From: Streptomyces camelliae
Lineage (GTDB): Bacteria; Actinomycetota; Actinomycetes; Streptomycetales; Streptomycetaceae
DNA: 64,000 nucleotides
Direction of reading: 5' to 3'
Assembly: GCF_027625935.1 (NCBI RefSeq)
Contig: NZ_CP115300.1
Coordinates: 2,356,001-2,420,000 of the forward strand
Every line of letters begins with the position of its first letter. Within the stretch, counting starts at the first letter, position 1. This document shows, piece after piece, positions 58,977-64,000 of this stretch. The notes under the pieces were generated by a model that saw nothing but the letters and a program-made list of their open reading frames with translations, did no database searches and was not told the origin of the DNA. Made by a program: the position numbers and the translations under genes.

Positions 58977-60563
58977 GTGCTCGGTCTCGAACTCGTCGTG
59001 GTCCTGGGCGTGGCCGTGCTGGTGGGCAACGTCGCGGGACAGCGCCTCGGCATCGCCCCGCCCGTCGTCCTGCTCTTGACGGGTGTGCTGCTGGGATTCA
59101 TCCCGGCAGTGCGGGAGGCGCAACTGCCACCGGAGGTAGTGCTGTTGCTCTTCCTTCCGGTGCTGCTGTACTGGGAGAGCCTGACCACCTCCCTGCGGGA
59201 GATCCGCACCAACCTGCGCGGCATCCTGCAGCTGAGCACCGTACTCGTCATCCTCACCGCCTGGGCCGTCGCCGCAACCGGGCACGCCCTCGGGCTGCCG
59301 TGGGGGCCGGCCTGGGTGCTCGGCGCGGCCATGGCACCCACCGACGCGACCGCGGTCGGCGTCCTCGCCCGCGCCCTGCCACGCCGTCAGGTCACCATCC
59401 TGCGCGCGGAGAGCCTGGTCAACGACGGTACGGCCCTGGTCGTCTACGGTCTCGCCATCGGCATCACGGTCGGCGAGGAACACTTGAGCGTCCCGCACGT
59501 CGGAGGGCTGTTCCTGCTCGCCTACGGCGGCGGGGCCCTGGTCGGGGTGGTGGTCGCGTGGGTCAACATGAACCTGCGACGCCGCCTGACCGATCCGCTG
59601 CTGGGCAACCTGGTCATGATCCTGGCGCCCTTCACCGCGTATCTACTGGCCGAACTGGTCGAGGCTTCCGGTGTTCTCGCGGTGGTCGTCAGCGGGCTGA
59701 TCATGTCCCAGGTCGCCCCGCGCATCATCCAGGCCGAACACCGCACGCAGGCACTGGCGTTCTGGCCGCTGGCCACCTTCATCATCAACGGTGCGCTGTT
59801 CGTCCTGGTGGGGGTGGAACTGCAGTACGCGGTCCGCGACCTGGGCCGCGCCGATCTCCGGGACGCGCTGATCGCGGTGGGTGCCATCTGCGTGGTGCTC
59901 GTCGCCGTGCGCTTCGCGTTCCTGTACGCCTCCACCTACCTGGTCCGCGCCCTCGACCGCCGCCCCCAGCAACGCACGCTCCGAGTCGGTCACCGCACCC
60001 GTGTCGTCAACGGGCTGGCCGGCTTCCGAGGCGCGGTCTCGCTCGCCATGGTGCTCTCGGTGCCGCAGACCCTCGACTCCGGCGAGCCGTTCCCCGACCG
60101 CAGCTTCATCGTCTTCGTCACCTCCGGCGTCATCCTCGTCACCCTGGTCGTGCAGGGACTTCTGCTGCCGGTGGCAGTGCGCTGGGCGCAGCTGCCACCC
60201 GACACCTCGGTCGACGAGGAACACGACCTCGCCGAGACCACCGCCATCGAAGAGGCGATCAAGGCAATGCCCCAGCTCGCCGCCGACCTGCGGAGCGATC
60301 CGAAGATCGCCGAGTGGCTTCGGCAGGAGTACGAGGCCCACCTGGCGTCCGTCCGGGCGAGGAGTGTGGGCGCCCATGACGACCCCGCGGTGCTTCAGCA
60401 CCAGGACTACCTCGAACTGCGCCTCGCCCTCATCGCGCACAAACGCGCCACCGTCGTCCGGCTCCGCGACGAGCGCCGGATCGACGACACCGTACTGCGC
60501 CGTCTGCAGGCCGCCCTCGACAGCGAAGAGGTGCGCCTGTCGGGAGGCGCGGCGGTCGAATGA
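58977..60563 (+). CDS. CPA1-type monovalent cation/proton antiporter
   Basis: This 528-residue membrane protein begins at GTG 58977 after AGGAG, with rather long spacing. About 12 helices occupy residues 1-405. The transport core shows AMAPTDATAVGVLARALPRR and RAESLVNDGTALVVYGLAIG, where the ND pair is the ion-binding motif of CPA1 exchangers (NhaP/Nha type). FRGAVSLAMVLSVPQT follows near residue 350. The last 125 residues are a charged cytoplasmic tail. It exports Na+ or K+ for protons and may protect pH balance during electrophile stress. Confidence 0.88.
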   Translation: MLGLELVVVLGVAVLVGNVAGQRLGIAPPVVLLLTGVLLGFIPAVREAQLPPEVVLLLFLPVLLYWESLTTSLREIRTNLRGILQLSTVLVILTAWAVAATGHALGLPWGPAWVLGAAMAPTDATAVGVLARALPRRQVTILRAESLVNDGTALVVYGLAIGITVGEEHLSVPHVGGLFLLAYGGGALVGVVVAWVNMNLRRRLTDPLLGNLVMILAPFTAYLLAELVEASGVLAVVVSGLIMSQVAPRIIQAEHRTQALAFWPLATFIINGALFVLVGVELQYAVRDLGRADLRDALIAVGAICVVLVAVRFAFLYASTYLVRALDRRPQQRTLRVGHRTRVVNGLAGFRGAVSLAMVLSVPQTLDSGEPFPDRSFIVFVTSGVILVTLVVQGLLLPVAVRWAQLPPDTSVDEEHDLAETTAIEEAIKAMPQLAADLRSDPKIAEWLRQEYEAHLASVRARSVGAHDDPAVLQHQDYLELRLALIAHKRATVVRLRDERRIDDTVLRRLQAALDSEEVRLSGGAAVE

Positions 60564-60589
60564 CCCACATACCTGAGGAAGGACGTTCC

Positions 60590-61525
60590 ATGAAGGCCAT
60601 AGGACTGACTGAATTCGGCGGGCCCGAGGTACTGCGGGTCCTGGACCTTCCGGTCCCCCAGGCCGGGCCGGGCGAGATACGGATCCGCGTACACGCGGCG
60701 ACGGTCAACCCCGTCGACACGCTGGTGCGCCGAGGAATCGCCTTCATCTCCGACGCCGAACCGCCCTACGTCCCCGGGATGGACGCGGCCGGCGTCATCG
60801 AGCAGATCGGCGAGGGAACCGACACCGATCTCACCGTCGGCGACCATGTCATGGCCGTCGCGGTCGTGTCAGGAACGCACGGGGCCTACGCCGAGCACCT
60901 CGTCGTGCCTGCCGAGTCGGTGGTCCGAGTGCCGACGGGCGTGAGCGCCGTCGAGGCCGCCACGCTCCCGATGAACGGGCTGACCGCACGCATGGCTTTG
61001 GACATGCTGCACCTTCCGGCGGGCGCCACCGTGGCGGTCACGGGAGCGGCCGGCGCTGTCGGCGGCTACGCCGTCCAGCTGGCCAAGGCAGACGGGTTCC
61101 GGGTGATCGCCGACGCGGCACCGAAGGACGAACGGCTGGTGAGGGAGCTCGGCGCCGACGTGGTCCTGCTGCGAGGTGCCGGTTTCCCGGAGCTGGTGCG
61201 CAAGGAGATACCCGACGGTGTCGACGGACTCGTCGACACCGGGGGCATCGCCGCCCTCGCCATCCGCGCGGTACGCGACGGAGGCCGAGTGGCGACGTCG
61301 GTCGGCGGCGTCCAGATCCCCGTTGAACGCGGCATAGAAACCCGGAACACCTTCGTGCCGCAGTACGCACGCGAACACGCCAAGCTCGACCGCCTGCGCG
61401 AACTGGCGGAGAAGGGCAGCCTCACCCCTCGGGTCGCGCGGACTCTGCCTGCCGAGCAGGCCCCCGAAGCGCACCGACTGCTGGAGGCAGGCGGCATCCG
61501 AGGGCGAGTGGTGCTCACGTTCTGA
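60590..61525 (+). CDS. NADPH:quinone reductase-type zinc-less MDR
   Basis: This 311-residue medium-chain reductase lacks zinc ligands and has MKAIGLTEFGGPEVLRVLDL at the N terminus, HAATVNPVDTLVRRG, and the cofactor motif VAVTGAAGAVGGYAVQLAKA near residue 146. It reduces quinones or enones with NADPH. ATG at 60590 has GAGGAAGGA upstream; an in-frame ATG at 60560 overlaps the antiporter stop. It is the last gene of the stress block before the repeat cluster. Confidence 0.87.
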   Translation: MKAIGLTEFGGPEVLRVLDLPVPQAGPGEIRIRVHAATVNPVDTLVRRGIAFISDAEPPYVPGMDAAGVIEQIGEGTDTDLTVGDHVMAVAVVSGTHGAYAEHLVVPAESVVRVPTGVSAVEAATLPMNGLTARMALDMLHLPAGATVAVTGAAGAVGGYAVQLAKADGFRVIADAAPKDERLVRELGADVVLLRGAGFPELVRKEIPDGVDGLVDTGGIAALAIRAVRDGGRVATSVGGVQIPVERGIETRNTFVPQYAREHAKLDRLRELAEKGSLTPRVARTLPAEQAPEAHRLLEAGGIRGRVVLTF

Positions 61526-61581
61526 GCATCGAATCGGGGACAGCAGCGGACTGCGCAACGCACCTGATGACCCATCAGAAC

Positions 61582-61600
61582 GAGCGTCAAACGAGCGTCA
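61582..61600 (+). repeat. GAGCGTCA direct-repeat pair left of copy C
   Basis: GAGCGTCAAACGAGCGTCA is identical to 20789 and 38089, but here it precedes the TrmA-end repeats instead of following them. That is what would be expected at the opposite end of an element that begins at copy B. Confidence 0.7.
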
Positions 61601-61660
61601 TTTCAGCGACAAGAGTTCGCCCGTACCGCCCACACCGCATCACACGCACACACGAAACCG

Positions 61661-61735
61661 CATGTCAGCAGCCCTTACCGACCGGTTCAAGGATCGCGAC
61701 ACACTCCATGTGATGCATCCACCGGAAACACGTCG
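61661..61735 (-). repeat. TrmA 3'-end repeat, copy C
   Basis: The minus strand reads MHHMECVAILEPVGKGC and a stop inside CATGTCAG. One extra base just before this part shifts the frame relative to FPV upstream. It is a decayed copy of the units at 20639, 37943 and 61762. Confidence 0.6.
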
Positions 61736-61761
61736 AACCTATGCCCATTCCCGAGAAACCG

Positions 61762-61834
61762 CAGGTCAGACGGCCTATCGGACCGGCTCAAGAATGGCGA
61801 CGCACTCCACATGCGACGTCATCGGAAACATGTG
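61762..61834 (-). repeat. TrmA 3'-end repeat, copy D
   Basis: The minus strand reads MFPMTSHVECVAILEPVR followed by TAG, with the usual stop inside CAGGTCAG three codons later. Copy C starts 101 bp earlier, and a further GAAAACCGCAGGTCAG begins at 61854, so the units are arranged in tandem with a period of about 100 bp. Confidence 0.65.
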
Positions 61835-61968
61835 GACCAGAAACATGTGAAAGAAAACCGCAGGTCAGCGGTGCGACAGGCGCAAATCGGACTCATGGCC
61901 GATGCGCACCGTGTGCACTATGGGCGCTACGTGCGATCTCTTGACGCACGCTCCAGCCTGCGGGCCGC

Positions 61969-61999
61969 AGTATGGCATTAGAAATGCTATACTGATGTC
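61969..61999 (+). promoter_or_regulatory. Palindromic operator over the -10 box of the toxin-antitoxin operon
   Basis: AGTATGGCATT (61969-61979) and AATGCTATACT (61983-61993) form an 11-bp inverted repeat with one mismatch. The right arm contains TATACT, a good -10 box, six bases before the GTG start at 62000. The mRNA would be leaderless. Binding by the antitoxin would block the promoter. Confidence 0.6.
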
Positions 62000-62284
62000 G
62001 TGGCTGACGACGACACCGACTTCATCCCCGGCGACGGCCCCAGCAGCGGGATCTCCATCTCGCTCACCGCCGGCACCCTGCAGGCCATTCGTGAGCGGGT
62101 CGGCAAGCGCGGCGTATCCGCCTACCTGGAGAAAGCCGCGCAACGGCAGATCGAGCGCGACAACCTGGACGAACTGATCGCCGACTTCGACGAGGCCAAC
62201 GGCCCGGCCGATCCGGAGGCCGTGGCCGCCAAGCGGGCCAAGCTCACCGGCACCGCATCCTCCGGGACCGGGGCGGCTGCGTGA
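62000..62284 (+). CDS. Antitoxin, ribbon-helix-helix type (VapB-like)
   Basis: This 94-residue acidic protein has a short strand ISISLTAGTLQAIRERVGKR and a helix VSAYLEKAAQRQIERDNLDE, compatible with a ribbon-helix-helix DNA-binding fold. The C-terminal tail (ELIADFDEANGPADPEAV) is probably the toxin-binding part. GTG at 62000 sits at the start of a predicted leaderless mRNA. The stop overlaps the toxin start (GTGA), the usual coupling of such pairs. Confidence 0.75.
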   Translation: MADDDTDFIPGDGPSSGISISLTAGTLQAIRERVGKRGVSAYLEKAAQRQIERDNLDELIADFDEANGPADPEAVAAKRAKLTGTASSGTGAAA

Positions 62285-62679
62285 GCGGCGCCCTCGTCCT
62301 GGACAGCGAGGGCCTGGCCAAGGCCGTGCAACGCGACCGCGAGGTCCACGAGTGGCTCACCGCCGCCCGCGACGCCGACCTCCCCGTCGTCACCTCCGCC
62401 GCCGTGCTCGTCGAGGTGATCCACCCGAAGATCAACGAAGCCGCGCTGAAATGGACTCTGTCCCGGCTGCGGGTCAAGCCGGTCACCCAGGCCATCGCCC
62501 AGTCCGCTGCCACCCTGCTACGCACGGCCGGGCTGCACGGCCACAAGTACGCCATCGACGCCATGCTCTGCGCCACAGCCCTCACTCACCCTGGCCGCAT
62601 TACGATCTTGACCTCGGACGTCGAGGACGTCGCCATGCTCACCAAAGATCATGCCCGGGTCGCCACCGAGAAGGTCTGA
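62281..62679 (+). CDS. PIN-domain ribonuclease toxin (VapC-like)
   Basis: This 132-residue PIN domain has the conserved acids in ALVLDSEG (D8), AAVLVEVIH (glutamate), KYAIDAMLCATAL (aspartate) and LTSDVEDVAML (aspartate), which together bind the catalytic Mg2+. VapC toxins cut tRNA or rRNA and are held inactive by the antitoxin. Its GTG start overlaps the antitoxin stop. The location directly beside the repeat cluster fits a role in keeping a mobile or island region. Confidence 0.82.
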   Translation: MSGALVLDSEGLAKAVQRDREVHEWLTAARDADLPVVTSAAVLVEVIHPKINEAALKWTLSRLRVKPVTQAIAQSAATLLRTAGLHGHKYAIDAMLCATALTHPGRITILTSDVEDVAMLTKDHARVATEKV

Positions 62680-62878
62680 ATCTGGAGGGGTGGACCGCCC
62701 TGTGCAGCGCCTTCTCGCCGACTGCTCGCTCGGCCACCCTCTCTATCAGCGCCCCCACGCCCAACTGCCGCCCATTGAGCGTCGACCGGCCGCGCCAGAC
62801 ACAATGAAACAAGCGCGGTGAGCTGGTCAACGTCGTCATGACTTTTCACGCTGCTGTCCCCGGCAGCCGAACGTGCCG

Positions 62879-64000
62879 TCAGCGACCGATGTAGAGGAAT
62901 CGCAAGTAGCACGCGAACGACAATCCACGCTGCCGGAGCTTGGCAGCCTCGACGGAGGCGCTCAGCGTCCCGTGGAGCGCGCTGTTCTGCTGGAGTGCGA
63001 CGGCGCGCCGGCTGAACTCCTGTCGCTGCTGTCGAGCCTGATCTCCCGCAAAGGTGTTCTCTCGTGTAAGGCGCTTCTGGTCGTCCTCCATTTGCTTCCG
63101 TACCTTCGCACGCGACGCATCAGTCTCGGACTCGACAGCCTTACGCTGAGCGGTGAGCTGGACCCGACGGTTGGCGACTCCCTGCTCGATCGACTGTCGC
63201 TCTGACGCATCGAGGGCTCTTGGCTGCCGGGCTTCAGCAGCAGCGACCAAGTCTCTGCGCCACACATCGAGGGCGATGGCCTTGGCCTCGCCGATGCCGT
63301 GGACGTCGACGACACGGCCGCTGCTCAGCACGAGCACGGCTCCGGTGCTGTTGTACTGGGTGTTCTGCACGGACCGGTAGCCCGTGAAGTCAGCTGCCGT
63401 ACGGATACCCTTGGCTGCCAGCCGCGCGGCGAGTTTCGGTCCGATGCCGTGCGGCGGGGCCTGAGCGATCAGCCGTCGGCCGAGCTGATCCCGCACGTAC
63501 GCGGACTGCTTGTCGGTAAGTGCCTTGGCCAGAGCTCTGCGGAGTTCTTCCGCGAGTCCGTCGATCTTCTTGTCTATGTCGCGCTGCTTGCGGACCTTGC
63601 GCTTCTCGACCTCTTTGAGCTCAGCGTGGTACCGGGCTGTGAGCTTGCCCTGGGCTCGCAGGTAGTCAGCGGCTCGCTTCGCCTCCGCTGCGTCGAACTT
63701 CGCCTGGTCCTTGCGCAGCTTCTCGGCGGCCTTGACCGGGTCATCCAGCTGCGCCAGTTCATTCGTCAGTTCTGCGAGGGCAGCCCGTGACTGTGCCCGC
63801 TCCGCGCGACGGCCTCTGGCGAACGCAGTGAGCGCGATGGCAACGAGAACGGGCACACCTGGCCCGATCGGTGGCGCCGAGAACCCCGCGACGAACATCA
63901 AGACCGTTGCGACCAGCATGAGCGGCCAGAGCACGGCTGTGGCGACATCCAGCAGTGTCCGCGTATGGAAGCCTTCGGGTGCAGTGACCGAGGGCGCGGT
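62879..64000 (-). CDS. Membrane-anchored coiled-coil protein with helix-hairpin-helix motifs (partial)
   Basis: The frame is open to the right edge, so the start is outside the window; GTG at 63934 is only an internal possibility. Of at least 373 residues, the first part holds two transmembrane helices (LWPLMLVATVLMFVAGFSAP and GVPVLVAIALTAFA). A long charged coiled coil follows, and then paired helix-hairpin-helix motifs (HGIGPKLAARLAAKGIRTAA and VDVHGIGEAKAIALDVWRRD), which bind DNA without sequence preference. A second coiled coil ends the protein. I do not recognise the family. Confidence 0.65.
   Translation of the reverse strand, partial: TAPSVTAPEGFHTRTLLDVATAVLWPLMLVATVLMFVAGFSAPPIGPGVPVLVAIALTAFARGRRAERAQSRAALAELTNELAQLDDPVKAAEKLRKDQAKFDAAEAKRAADYLRAQGKLTARYHAELKEVEKRKVRKQRDIDKKIDGLAEELRRALAKALTDKQSAYVRDQLGRRLIAQAPPHGIGPKLAARLAAKGIRTAADFTGYRSVQNTQYNSTGAVLVLSSGRVVDVHGIGEAKAIALDVWRRDLVAAAEARQPRALDASERQSIEQGVANRRVQLTAQRKAVESETDASRAKVRKQMEDDQKRLTRENTFAGDQARQQRQEFSRRAVALQQNSALHGTLSASVEAAKLRQRGLSFACYLRFLYIGR

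Noticed and set aside
37943..61834. Interpreting the trmA-end units as a CRISPR array or clustered phage repeats
   Set aside because: Copies are 17-24 kb apart or in a short tandem with no unique spacers of constant size, and no cas genes are present.
1..64000. tRNA, rRNA, riboswitch or replication origin features
   Set aside because: No cloverleaf, rRNA segment, DnaA-box cluster or recognisable riboswitch core was seen when reading both strands.

Overview
The window is high-GC actinobacterial DNA, almost certainly from a Streptomyces. The codons are GC-rich in third position, GTG starts are common, strong GGAGG-type ribosome sites occur, and terminators are long GC hairpins without U-tracts. 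MmyB-like XRE, TetR, MarR and LysR regulators are dense. There are no rRNA or tRNA genes, no CRISPR array and no core replication or translation genes. It looks like an accessory region, such as a chromosome arm, that has been assembled in pieces and is scarred by gene remnants.

Region 1 (1-6.9 kb) holds single genes: a cysteine-less AhpD-like protein, a Clp N-domain protein behind an apparently leaderless promoter covered by two palindromes, a membrane protein, a glycerophosphodiesterase, a tautomerase/LysR divergent pair and a beta-carbonic anhydrase. A tusA remnant is translationally coupled to the anhydrase and joined head-on to a cadD remnant.

Region 2 (6.9-18.0 kb) is an aromatic-type catabolic cluster on the minus strand: two fumarylacetoacetate-hydrolase-like enzymes, a cyclase-family hydrolase, an FAD monooxygenase, an ACMSD-like amidohydrolase, an extradiol dioxygenase, an SDR and a two-subunit CoA transferase. 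A LysR regulator is divergent and an MFS transporter lies beside it. Internal hairpins split the cluster into three transcription segments. A DUF6069/MarR pair with two palindromes follows, then a remnant zone (19.4-20.6 kb) with broken IS5 transposase and ECF sigma genes.

Region 3 (20.6-37.95 kb) is a xenobiotic-type regulon. The palindrome AAACCGATCGGTTT occurs nine times in five promoter regions. They serve an SDR, epoxide hydrolase, NmrA-like, LipB-like, QueG-like and PDR-reductase operon, a second SDR followed by a wrecked CocE hydrolase carrying an intact IS630-type element, two TetR genes, a SNG1/YhgE-type membrane protein, and an alpha/beta hydrolase followed by a truncated haloalkane dehalogenase.

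Region 4 (37.95-61.7 kb) is an electrophile and aldehyde-defence block: SDRs, an aldo/keto reductase with its own TetR, a PaoABCD-like aldehyde oxidoreductase operon, two zinc alcohol dehydrogenases, a DJ-1 family protein, WrbA, a quinone reductase, an MFS pump and a cation/proton antiporter. Three paralogous XRE regulators and several of these genes share a 19-bp motif, RGGARRGWTTTRTCCCTGG, in their upstream regions.

Region 5 (61.7-64 kb) has tandem 100-bp repeats, a ribbon-helix-helix-like/PIN toxin-antitoxin pair and a helix-hairpin-helix membrane protein cut by the window edge.

The most unusual overall feature is a set of four copies (near 20.64, 37.94, 61.66 and 61.76 kb) of the last 20 or so codons of a TrmA-type RNA methyltransferase gene, always including the stop codon. 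They bound regions 3 and 4. A second short repeat, GAGCGTCA-N3-GAGCGTCA, lies nearby. The arrangement resembles attachment sites left by successive integrations into the 3' end of a trmA-like gene, although no integrase is visible in the window.
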